The notes under the pieces: generated by a model
Told to the model about the DNA's origin: nothing
Seen by the model: the letters and a program-made list of their open reading frames with translations, nothing else
The model's database searches: none
Program-made: the position numbers and the translations under genes
NCBI RefSeq assembly: GCF_026385525.1
Contig: NZ_JANIDY010000004.1
Span: 117,185-181,184 of the forward strand
Direction of reading: 5' to 3'
Origin: Bombella pluederhausensis
Lineage (GTDB): Bacteria > Pseudomonadota > Alphaproteobacteria > Acetobacterales > Acetobacteraceae
DNA length: 64,000 nt
In this document: positions 44,477 to 52,552 of the stretch, in pieces
How the letters are laid out: each line of letters opens with the position of its first letter
Position numbering within the stretch: position 1 is the first letter of the stretch

Positions 44477-47002
44477 ATGAAAACATACCGCCATCTGCTC
44501 TGGATGGGCCTTACTGGCCTGTCCGTGCCCTTTGTTGTGCCTGCTTCCGCCCAGACCATTTCCCCACACGAGGGTTCAGAAACAGATCATCAGACCTATC
44601 ACGCATCTTCCCGCCATACAGGGGGAAAAGCAGGCCGTGCCCGATCATCATCCCCTCATCCGGGGACCACAGCCACACGACAGGCCCGTTCTGTTCCCGT
44701 AACGGCCAAGACAGGGCACCGGCCCCGCAAGGCCGTTCATGGCGGATATGAATCCCTTTCCGTCCATACCCGCCATATCGTACAGGGCACACAGCTCGTG
44801 CTGGGCCATAAACAGCTGGAACAGCAGGTACCCGGCACCAACCCACTCCGCACACTGGCCCAGATGCCGGGGGTGCAGTTCCAGTCCGATGACCCGCAGG
44901 GTGTCGATACCTATTCGACACAGCTTTACATGCATGGCTTCGTCCAGAACGAGATCGGCATGACGCTGGATGGCCTGCCCCTCGGGGAACCAACCTTCCG
45001 CAACTATAACGGATTGAACCCGCTACAGGCCATTTCCTCAGAGAATGTGGAGCGTCTGGAAGTCACCCAGAGTGCCGGGGCGGAAAGTACAGCCAGCACC
45101 AACAATCTGGGCGGCAGCATCAATTACGTCTCCAGCAATCCAAAAAATAAAACAGGCGGGCTTGTTGCCCAGACCTTTGGCAGCAATGCGCTGTTCCATT
45201 CCTTCTTCCGATTTGATTCCGGCAGGCTGAATGAGAGCGGCACGAAATTCTATGTCTCCTACATGCGCAACCAGGGCGACAAATGGAAAGGGGGCGGAGA
45301 CCAGTTCATGCAGCAGGTCAATGCCAAGCTGGTCCAGCCCATCGGCGAGCGGAGTCAGGTTTCTGCCTTCTTCAACTGGGACGCCCTCCAGATGGTGAAT
45401 TATCAGGATTACGCCCCCAGCTGGCTGGATCAGGCAGGGTCCCGACTGGACAATTTCTACGGGAAACCCGGCGCATGGGCACGGGCCTATCGGGCCGCAC
45501 AGGGACAGTATCCCGCCTCCTACAGAGGGCTGGCAGACCCAAAGGATGTTTCCTATTACGACAGTACGGCCAGCTCGTCCGACCTGTTCGGAGGAATCAA
45601 GGCTGACCTTGCCCTGACAGACCGCCTGACATGGAAAAGCAGCCTCTACGGCCACAGCGAGACAGGGCACGGCACCTATGCCAGCCCCTATGCCTACCAG
45701 AATGGTGTTGATACGGTTCAGCTCAATGGTGGTCCCATCTTCGAACAGGTCCGCCGCCCTTCCATAGAACGATTTGGTGGACTGACCTCCTTCGATTACC
45801 GGCTGAAGCGGCATGAACTCTCAACAGGCTTCTGGTACGAGAACAACCAGTATGATTCTTACGCCTATGCTTACCAGCAGCCTAACAGCCCTGATGGTAC
45901 GCCGCTAAATCCCTTCGGGAGTTTCAAGGGTGTTCCCAGCCGGACACTCTGGGGACAGCGTTACAACACCAACAGCTTCACCGCTTATGTGCAGGACACC
46001 TATCACCCCATCAAGTCCGTTGCGCTGCATTTCGGCTTCAAATCCATCCTCAATACGACCCGTGTCGGTCATGCGACCAACTGGGCGCCCCGCTTCCCCG
46101 CTCTGGCCAGTGGTGAGAGCCTGACAACCGCCAAGGCCTTCCTGCCCCATATCAGCGGGGACTGGCATTTCCTCCGCCATCATGAGCTGTTCTTCGATAT
46201 TTCGGAAAATGCCCACGCCTATAGCCAGTCCGGCTATAACTCCAGCAACTCACCGTTTGCCGTGTCCCAGCTGGCCTATAACGCCACGAAGGACAGCCTG
46301 AAGCCGGAAACGGCATGGACCTTTGCCGCTGGCTACCGCTACACCGACAAGCTCATCCAGAGCAGCCTGTATCTGTACCGGACGAATTTCCATAACCGTC
46401 TCCAGCAGATTCTGGGCAGTGCGGGGGCTGGGTCCATCCTCACCAACAACACCTCTACCGTGCAGAATGTGGGAGGCGTCACCATGGATGGTGTCGATGG
46501 TGCCATCACCATCACGCCGCTGCCCGGTCTCGCCCTGTTCAACAGCATCAGCTACGACAAGGCGACATACGATCAGGACATACGCAGCGGTGGAACGCTC
46601 TACTCCACAAAAGGCCAGCAGGTGGTGGCCTATCCCCGCTTCATGTACAAGGCCCGCCTCTCCTACGAATGGCGGCATCTACAGGCCTATGTCGATACCC
46701 AGTATTATGGGAAGCGCAACTATGACTATGTCGGTGACTACAAGCTGCCGACCTACTGGCTGGCCAATTTCGGCCTCATCTACACGCTGGACATGACCCA
46801 TCTCGGGATGCGCAACCCCACAGCCGTGCGCAACCTGATCTTCGCCTTCAACATCTATAATCTGGCCAATACCAGATACGCCTCCACCGTAGGGCAGAAT
46901 GGCTTTACGATGGATAACAAAGGCGGAGCGGCCTACAACAACCAGTCCATTCTTCTTGGCGCACCCCGGCAGTTCTTCGGGTCCGTCAAGGCAGAGTTCT
47001 GA
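44477..47002 (+). CDS. TonB-dependent outer-membrane receptor
   Basis: A protein of 841 residues. After a signal peptide (LLWMGLTGLSVPFVVPASA) comes an unusual basic, Ser/His/Arg-rich stretch of about 65 residues, then a possible TonB box (ESLSV, about residue 92). The plug domain is PLRTLAQMPGVQF to GGSINYVSSNP, and a 22-strand-type barrel ends in the terminal Phe (FFGSVKAEF). The family imports siderophores, vitamins and other large or scarce substrates. Placed behind tauD and a permease, it could bring an organosulfur compound across the outer membrane; a siderophore is the main alternative. Confidence 0.88.
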   Translation: MKTYRHLLWMGLTGLSVPFVVPASAQTISPHEGSETDHQTYHASSRHTGGKAGRARSSSPHPGTTATRQARSVPVTAKTGHRPRKAVHGGYESLSVHTRHIVQGTQLVLGHKQLEQQVPGTNPLRTLAQMPGVQFQSDDPQGVDTYSTQLYMHGFVQNEIGMTLDGLPLGEPTFRNYNGLNPLQAISSENVERLEVTQSAGAESTASTNNLGGSINYVSSNPKNKTGGLVAQTFGSNALFHSFFRFDSGRLNESGTKFYVSYMRNQGDKWKGGGDQFMQQVNAKLVQPIGERSQVSAFFNWDALQMVNYQDYAPSWLDQAGSRLDNFYGKPGAWARAYRAAQGQYPASYRGLADPKDVSYYDSTASSSDLFGGIKADLALTDRLTWKSSLYGHSETGHGTYASPYAYQNGVDTVQLNGGPIFEQVRRPSIERFGGLTSFDYRLKRHELSTGFWYENNQYDSYAYAYQQPNSPDGTPLNPFGSFKGVPSRTLWGQRYNTNSFTAYVQDTYHPIKSVALHFGFKSILNTTRVGHATNWAPRFPALASGESLTTAKAFLPHISGDWHFLRHHELFFDISENAHAYSQSGYNSSNSPFAVSQLAYNATKDSLKPETAWTFAAGYRYTDKLIQSSLYLYRTNFHNRLQQILGSAGAGSILTNNTSTVQNVGGVTMDGVDGAITITPLPGLALFNSISYDKATYDQDIRSGGTLYSTKGQQVVAYPRFMYKARLSYEWRHLQAYVDTQYYGKRNYDYVGDYKLPTYWLANFGLIYTLDMTHLGMRNPTAVRNLIFAFNIYNLANTRYASTVGQNGFTMDNKGGAAYNNQSILLGAPRQFFGSVKAEF

Positions 47003-47009
47003 AAACAGA

Positions 47010-47053
47010 AAACGGGCCGGAAAGGAACATCCCTTCCAGCCCGTTTCTTTTTA
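47010..47053. terminator. Bidirectional terminator between the TonB receptor and the cysI operon
   Basis: AAACGGGC and GCCCGTTT with a further inner stem (GGAAAGG/CCCTTCC) and a T-rich end. It lies between convergent transcription units. Confidence 0.85.
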
Positions 47054-47075
47054 TGAACAGTCAGCAATCGCCCTT

Positions 47076-47480
47076 TCAGACAGGGCTGACAGCGGTATTC
47101 TGATAATAGAACTGGTAACGGCCAAGCTGTTCTTCCCAGTCCTTCACATTGGCGTCTTCGGACAGAGCCACACTGTCGAACCCGCAGCGTCTGAGGTGGA
47201 TGGCCTGATCCGGCAGAAGATGACCGGAAGCCCGGATTTCGCCCTTGTAGCCTTCATATTCCCGCAAGGACCGGGCCTGCGTAAAAGCCCGCCCATCCCG
47301 GAAGACAGGGAATTCCAGCACGATCAGTGTCAGGCTGCTGAGGTAAGGGCGCAGCTCCTCCACCTCGACATCCTGCGGCAGGGAAATAGCCGTGCCCTGC
47401 TGGCTGTCCTTCCACTCCGCAAAGGGAACGGGAGAGGCAGCTTCCAGCGTTTTACGCCCGCTGAGATCAAACAGTTTCAT
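47076..47480 (-). CDS. DUF934 protein of the sulfite reductase operon
   Basis: A protein of 134 residues belonging to the DUF934 family, which accompanies alphaproteobacterial sulfite/nitrite reductase genes and is thought to assist sulfite reduction. Recognisable features are LIVLEFPVFRDGRAFTQARSLRE and a C-terminal RYQFYYQ. It overlaps the cysI gene end by 14 bases, so it is translated in step with it. No cofactor motif is evident; the exact role is unknown. Confidence 0.8.
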   Translation of the reverse strand: MKLFDLSGRKTLEAASPVPFAEWKDSQQGTAISLPQDVEVEELRPYLSSLTLIVLEFPVFRDGRAFTQARSLREYEGYKGEIRASGHLLPDQAIHLRRCGFDSVALSEDANVKDWEEQLGRYQFYYQNTAVSPV

Positions 47481-49149
47481 ATGCCACCTCCTTGAAGGCC
47501 TTCAGGCCGCACCGCTTGAGCATGGCGGAGAAGGTCTCCCCTTTCTGCCGCTGCCCAAGATAGAACTCCACAATCCGGGCCACGGCATCCACGGCTTCAT
47601 CCTCTGCGAAAGACGGCCCCAGAATCCCGCCAATGGCGGCATTCTCTCCAGCATCACCCCCCAGAAGAATCTGGTAGGTCTCAGCCCCCCGCTTATCAAC
47701 ACCCAGAAGACCGATATTGCCCACATGATGATGACCGCAGGCATTGATGCAGCCTGACATATGAATGCTCAGCGCACCGATTTCCGCCTGAAGGGCAGCA
47801 TCACCGAACCGGGCACCCAGCTTCTGCGCCAGTGGAAGGGAGCGGGCATTGGCCAGATTGCAGTAATCCAGCCCCGGGCAGCTCACGATATCGCTAATAA
47901 GACCGACATTCGGGGCCGCAAGGCCCAGCGCCTTCAGGCCCTGCCACAGCTCATGGAGCTGGTCCTTACGGACATGCCCGAACACCAGATTCTGAAGATG
48001 CGTCACCCGCACTTCACCGAATGAATGACGCTCGGCAAGGTCCGCCAGACCATGCATCTGCTCGGACGTCACATCACCGGGAATGTCACCAGGTGTCTTC
48101 AGGGAAATGACCGCACAGATATGGCCCTCATCCTGATGGGGGTGCGTATTACTCGCTACCCAGCGGGCAAAAGCAGGATCAGCCTTTTTGTGCTGCTCCA
48201 GCACATCGGAGGCATCTGCCGGGGCTTTCAGGTCCGGCAGGGCGAAACGAGCACGAATCTGCGCCACATGTTCCGGTGTCAGTCGGTAGGCAGCACGGTC
48301 CATGCGGGCCAGCTCCTCCTCCACGGCCTTGCGAAAGGCCTCCAGACCAATAGTCTGCACCAAAATCTTGATACGGGCTTTATAGAGATTATCCCGCCGC
48401 CCGAAGGCATTATAGACACGCAGGACAGCTTCCAGCGTAGCGATCAGGTCTTCTTCCTTCACGGAATCAAACAGTTCCTGACCGACAACCGGCGTCCGAC
48501 CCAAACCGCCGCCCACAAAGAGACGGAACAACGGACCGTTCTCACTGGGGCGGGCCAGCAGGCCGATATCATGGAAGCGGGCCGCCACACGGTCTTCCGG
48601 GCTGCCAGAAATGGCAATCTTGAACTTGCGGGGCAGGAAGGTGAACTCAGGATGCAGGGTGGACCATTGCCGCACAATCTCAGCGTGGATGCGGGGGTCC
48701 ATCAGCTCATCCTTGGCCGCCCCGGCGAACTCATCGGACGTGACGTTACGGATGCAGTTACCGCTGGTCTGGATGGCGTGCATGTCCACCTCAGCCAGCT
48801 CCCGCAGGATGGTAGGCACATCCTTCAGAGCGATCCAGTTGAACTGGATGTTCTGCCGGGTGGTGAAATGGCCGTAATTCCGGTCGTACTTTGCGGCAAC
48901 ATCAGCCAGCTTGTGCAGCTGGCGGCTATCCAACACACCATAGGGAATGGCCACCCGCAGCATGTAGGCATGAAGCTGGAGATAGACACCGTTCATCAAC
49001 CGCAGAGGCTTGAACTCCTCCTCGCTCAACTCACCGGAAAGGCGGCGGCGGACCTGCCCTTCAAACTCGTTGATGCGCTCCTGAAGGAAGGCTCTGTCCC
49101 GTTCCTCATACTGGTAATGCCCGACAGACCGTGAAGCAGGCTGTGTCAT
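47467..49149 (-). CDS. cysI: Sulfite reductase hemoprotein (nitrite/sulfite reductase family)
   Basis: A protein of 560 residues reducing sulfite to sulfide with siroheme and a 4Fe-4S cluster. The four cluster cysteines are in SCPGLDYCNLA and MSGCINACGHH. The N-terminal half carries one pseudo-symmetric ferredoxin-like repeat with RNVTSDEFAG and YDRNYGHFTTRQNIQF. No flavoprotein subunit gene (cysJ) is in the window, so the electron donor is probably ferredoxin or another protein, as in many Alphaproteobacteria. It lies between DUF2849 and DUF934 genes and shares four bases with the former. Assimilatory nitrite reduction is the main alternative, but siroheme and cysK context favour sulfite. 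Confidence 0.9.
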   Translation of the reverse strand: MTQPASRSVGHYQYEERDRAFLQERINEFEGQVRRRLSGELSEEEFKPLRLMNGVYLQLHAYMLRVAIPYGVLDSRQLHKLADVAAKYDRNYGHFTTRQNIQFNWIALKDVPTILRELAEVDMHAIQTSGNCIRNVTSDEFAGAAKDELMDPRIHAEIVRQWSTLHPEFTFLPRKFKIAISGSPEDRVAARFHDIGLLARPSENGPLFRLFVGGGLGRTPVVGQELFDSVKEEDLIATLEAVLRVYNAFGRRDNLYKARIKILVQTIGLEAFRKAVEEELARMDRAAYRLTPEHVAQIRARFALPDLKAPADASDVLEQHKKADPAFARWVASNTHPHQDEGHICAVISLKTPGDIPGDVTSEQMHGLADLAERHSFGEVRVTHLQNLVFGHVRKDQLHELWQGLKALGLAAPNVGLISDIVSCPGLDYCNLANARSLPLAQKLGARFGDAALQAEIGALSIHMSGCINACGHHHVGNIGLLGVDKRGAETYQILLGGDAGENAAIGGILGPSFAEDEAVDAVARIVEFYLGQRQKGETFSAMLKRCGLKAFKEVAYETV

Positions 49150-49487
49150 AATGCACTCTCCTTTTCCCGCACCGGGGCATGATCGTAAGAAAAATCAGGG
49201 TGAACACTCGGCCCGTGGGCACGAATAGCTTCCCGTGTTGTTACGGGTTCAGGCGGCTGGGTGTCTTTCGCCACAACCTCATAAACAGCCACAACCTCTT
49301 TCTGCTCGGCCTCGGCCAGAGCACGCTCCAGAGCAGCACCAGCGTCCTCATAGGTGAAACGGGTGGCCTCGGCGATGGATTCACGCCAGTGCTCTCCCTC
49401 ACCAAGCCAGACAATACGGCCATCCAGCAGGCGGCTTGCTGTCAGCAGCAGGATTTCCCCTTCTCCCGGACGGGACAGACGTTTCAT
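49146..49487 (-). CDS. DUF2849 protein of the sulfite reductase operon
   Basis: A protein of 113 residues matching DUF2849, a small family found between siroheme synthase and sulfite reductase genes in Alphaproteobacteria. Visible features are LLTASRLLDGRIVWLGEGEHW near the N-terminus and an acidic helix (AGAALERALAEAEQKE). Overlaps with cysG (one base) and cysI (four bases) show tight coupling. The biochemical function is not known; a tail of about 25 residues looks disordered. Confidence 0.82.
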   Translation of the reverse strand: MKRLSRPGEGEILLLTASRLLDGRIVWLGEGEHWRESIAEATRFTYEDAGAALERALAEAEQKEVVAVYEVVAKDTQPPEPVTTREAIRAHGPSVHPDFSYDHAPVREKESAL

Positions 49488-50932
49488 CAGGCACTCTCCT
49501 TCGGTGTGCTACAATCGGGCACAGCCTGCACCACCTCACCCCGGTGATGCACCACTTCCCCTACAATAATCAGTACAGGACTCTGAAGCCCCTCACGGCG
49601 GACATCCTCAGCAATCGTGCCCAGCGTGCCCGTCACGCAACGCTGGTCGGTGCAGGAACCCTTATGAACAACCGCCACGGGCCAGTCCTCCGGCAGGCCA
49701 TGTGCCCGCATCTGCTGGCACAGCTCCGCCATGGAACTCAACCCCATATAGATGACAACCGTCTGCCCTTTCCGGGCCAGACTGGGCCAGTGCAAATTCA
49801 GCGTGCCATCAGCACGGGCATGGCCTGTCACGACCACACAGCTCTGGGCACAGTCACGATGGGTCAGAGGAATCCCGGCTGCTGCGGCACAGCCATTTGC
49901 CGCTGTGATACCGGGAACAACCCGTACTGGCACATTAGCCGCCAGCAGGGTCTCCATCTCCTCCCCCCCACGACCGAACACGAACGGATCACCGCCCTTC
50001 AGCCGCAGGACCCGTTCGCCCCGCCGGGCACGGCGCAGCATTTCGGCCTCTATATCACTCTGGGGGAGTGTATGATGGCTCCGCTTCTTGCCGACATAGA
50101 CACGCTCGGCATCACGCCGCACACGGTCCAGAACTTCCGGGGCCACGAGATTATCATACAGCACACTGTCTGCATTCTGCATCAGGCGCAGGGCTGCAAG
50201 AGTCAGCCAGTCCGGGTTTCCCGGTCCGGCCCCCACGAGCCAGACTTCACCCTGCGGACGATCCGCCTCGCCTTCGGCAGCCTCTACAAGCTGCTCCAGC
50301 TGTGACCGTGCCCGATCTTCATCTCCGGCCAGAGCGGCCTCATAGGCTGAACCATCAACAAAGGATTCCCAGACACGCTGACGCTGCTTCATCCCCGGCA
50401 GGCGGTCTTTCAGCCAACCACGCTGCTTCTGCATGAACCGGGCTGCTTCACCCATTCTGGCAGGGAGCATGGCCTCGACCATCTGCCGCACACGACGGGC
50501 CAAGACAGGAGACGCTCCCCCCGTGGTGATGGCCACCTGCACAGGGGACCGATCCACCAGAGCCGGCGTTATAAAGCTGGAAAGAGCCGGTGCATCCACC
50601 ACACAGACAGGCACACGCAGCGCATGAGCCTGACGGGCCACCATCTCATTAATGGCCTCATCATCCGTGGCAGCAAAAACCAACGCCATATCGGGCAGAA
50701 TGGCCTGCAATGCCTGCTCCTCTACCCGGCCCTGCCGAAACACGGCCTGCCCCTGCTCCACCAGAGCTGCCAGCTCTGGGTGTAATTTTTCTGCCCAGAT
50801 GTGAATCATCCGGCACCGCCCCTTCAGCAGGCGCATCTTCTGCACGGCCACCTGCCCGCCCCCCACAAGAAGGGCGTCACGCTGGTCTGTCCGCAGAACA
50901 ATAGGCAGATAGGAGAAGGGCTTCGTTGTCAT
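49487..50932 (-). CDS. cysG: Siroheme synthase (methyltransferase/dehydrogenase/ferrochelatase)
   Basis: A trifunctional protein of 481 residues that turns uroporphyrinogen III into siroheme, the cofactor of the CysI product encoded downstream. Residues about 1-210 are the dehydrogenase/ferrochelatase part (LLVGGGQVAVQKM; FAATDDEAIN; GASPVLARRVRQMVE). Residues about 225-465 are the SAM uroporphyrinogen methyltransferase (VWLVGAGPGNPDWLTLAALRL, YVGKKRSHHTLPQ, RLKGGDPFVFGRGGEE, GITAANGCAAAAGIPLTHR). It is first in the operon cysG-DUF2849-cysI-DUF934. Confidence 0.95.
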   Translation of the reverse strand: MTTKPFSYLPIVLRTDQRDALLVGGGQVAVQKMRLLKGRCRMIHIWAEKLHPELAALVEQGQAVFRQGRVEEQALQAILPDMALVFAATDDEAINEMVARQAHALRVPVCVVDAPALSSFITPALVDRSPVQVAITTGGASPVLARRVRQMVEAMLPARMGEAARFMQKQRGWLKDRLPGMKQRQRVWESFVDGSAYEAALAGDEDRARSQLEQLVEAAEGEADRPQGEVWLVGAGPGNPDWLTLAALRLMQNADSVLYDNLVAPEVLDRVRRDAERVYVGKKRSHHTLPQSDIEAEMLRRARRGERVLRLKGGDPFVFGRGGEEMETLLAANVPVRVVPGITAANGCAAAAGIPLTHRDCAQSCVVVTGHARADGTLNLHWPSLARKGQTVVIYMGLSSMAELCQQMRAHGLPEDWPVAVVHKGSCTDQRCVTGTLGTIAEDVRREGLQSPVLIIVGEVVHHRGEVVQAVPDCSTPKESA

Positions 50933-50984
50933 GCGGGGAGCATGTCAAATCTGGGGCAAAAATCAACTTATTATTTTGTTGTTT

Positions 50985-51013
50985 TTATAAATAACGATAC
51001 ATTTTTGTGTAAA
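50985..51013 (-). promoter_or_regulatory. Promoter of the cysG-cysI operon
   Basis: On the minus strand: TTTACA (51013-51008), a 17-base spacer and TTATAA (50990-50985), 52 bases before the cysG start, in an AT-rich stretch. ACGATA and TATCGT repeats flank the -35 area and might bind a regulator. Confidence 0.5.
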
Positions 51014-51099
51014 TTATCGTCCCCACGTTCCTGACAAAAGCCCCGCCTTGCCTGCCCCGAACAGCCATGCCCCTCACCGTAATGTGAAACAACCCCTCT

Positions 51100-52500
51100 C
51101 TACCGGGCAGCTCGCCGCTGTTTCCACGGTGCATCACACTCTCCGGCCATGATAGACCCATGAGGCAAGATGCGGTCCACAACCGTTGCCAGAGCCATCC
51201 GGTCAATCTGATCGATCACCGATTCAGCATTCTTGTAGGCTGAAGGCAGTTCGGATGTATCGATCTTTCCTGACTGGAAACGGGCATCAATATGCGCTGT
51301 TTCCTCCGTAAAGACTTCATCCATTGTCCGGCCTTCAAGAGTCCTCTTATGTGCCTTACGGCTCATATTCCGTCCCGCCCCATGAGGAGAGAAGCCCAGC
51401 GCATCGGGATTATCACGTCCCTTCACAATCAGCACGGGCTGACTCATATTCAGGGGAATGATTGTGCGGCCCGCAGAATCATTGTCATCAGCGAACCCTT
51501 CCCATGCGGGAGTGGCCCCTTTGGCGTGATAGTAAAGACCGTTTCGCTTGAACACAAAGTTATGTTCATTCCAGAAACGATCCTGCCCAGTTACACCAAG
51601 GTCACGGGCTATCAGGTCATGCACGGATGAATGATTATATTTTGTCCATGCACGAGCCAGTTGCAGAGCTTCCCAGTAATCCTGACCAGTTTGGGACTCT
51701 GCTTCAATCCATACATTCTGGGGCAATGTTTCGGGAGAACAGCTACCTGTATATTTCGTAGCCTCCTTCATACCCAACTTATACAGATGCCCCCCTACAC
51801 CTCGGGAACCGTGATGGCTGACGATATATGTATCCCCGGTCTGCTCGGATATCCCAATGAAATAGAAATGATTTCCATCGCCCTGAGTCCCCAGCTGCAC
51901 TTCCGCATTATGCAGTATCTTCTGCTCCCTCATGAAGGGATTTTGCTCAAATTCCTTCAGAAGCTGCGGATCAAGAGTTAGCCGGTCTGGCGTATTTCTG
52001 GCGAGCGGCCCAAAACGGACATGCCGGAAAGCAGCATCCATAGCCGCCCTGGGATCAACCTGCCCCAGATTGGTCGCCATCATGGAACAGCATATATCAG
52101 CGGAATGCATTCCCGGATGAATGGCATTTTCCGTAGCGATAACACCACCCACTGTTATGGTTCCCGCTGGCCCGGAAGGACAGGCATCCGGCAATATGGC
52201 GGCGGCCCGCACAGTTGGCGTACGGGCTGCCTCCCGCATGGTTGTCACGCAGGCCTCAAGATTAGCCTGTTCGGCCTCATTCCCGGCTTCGAGATTGACT
52301 TTCAGCTCCGGTCCTTCTTCCAACAAAGGGACGATTGGTACCGTATATTCCGCCTTATAAATGGCCTTGAGACGCTGGATCACATCTTCCCGAGAATGAT
52401 CTTCCAACAGTCTATTTCCACGAGCGGTAAGAGACGGCAGATAACTCCCCCCGGGAATACCTGCATCAACGAGGTCTCTATTTGTAATGGCTTTTATCAT
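51100..52500 (-). CDS. rtcB: RtcB-family RNA ligase
   Basis: A protein of 466 residues from the ATG at 52500, which has an AGGAG Shine-Dalgarno; the open frame extends 11 codons upstream. RtcB joins RNA ends carrying 3'-phosphate or 2',3'-cyclic phosphate to 5'-OH ends using GTP and manganese. Visible motifs are HPGMHSADICCSM (metal Cys/Asp region), GTQGDGNHFYF, SHHGSRG and FSPHGAGRNMSR (the guanylylated His). It lies 52 bases beyond the distal end of the CRISPR array in the same direction, so array transcripts may read into it. No rtcA or rtcR is nearby. Confidence 0.88.
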   Translation of the reverse strand: MIKAITNRDLVDAGIPGGSYLPSLTARGNRLLEDHSREDVIQRLKAIYKAEYTVPIVPLLEEGPELKVNLEAGNEAEQANLEACVTTMREAARTPTVRAAAILPDACPSGPAGTITVGGVIATENAIHPGMHSADICCSMMATNLGQVDPRAAMDAAFRHVRFGPLARNTPDRLTLDPQLLKEFEQNPFMREQKILHNAEVQLGTQGDGNHFYFIGISEQTGDTYIVSHHGSRGVGGHLYKLGMKEATKYTGSCSPETLPQNVWIEAESQTGQDYWEALQLARAWTKYNHSSVHDLIARDLGVTGQDRFWNEHNFVFKRNGLYYHAKGATPAWEGFADDNDSAGRTIIPLNMSQPVLIVKGRDNPDALGFSPHGAGRNMSRKAHKRTLEGRTMDEVFTEETAHIDARFQSGKIDTSELPSAYKNAESVIDQIDRMALATVVDRILPHGSIMAGECDAPWKQRRAAR

Positions 52501-52552
52501 GATAAATCTCCTGTTTGATTTAACCTTACTCATAAGAAATATGCAAATGACA

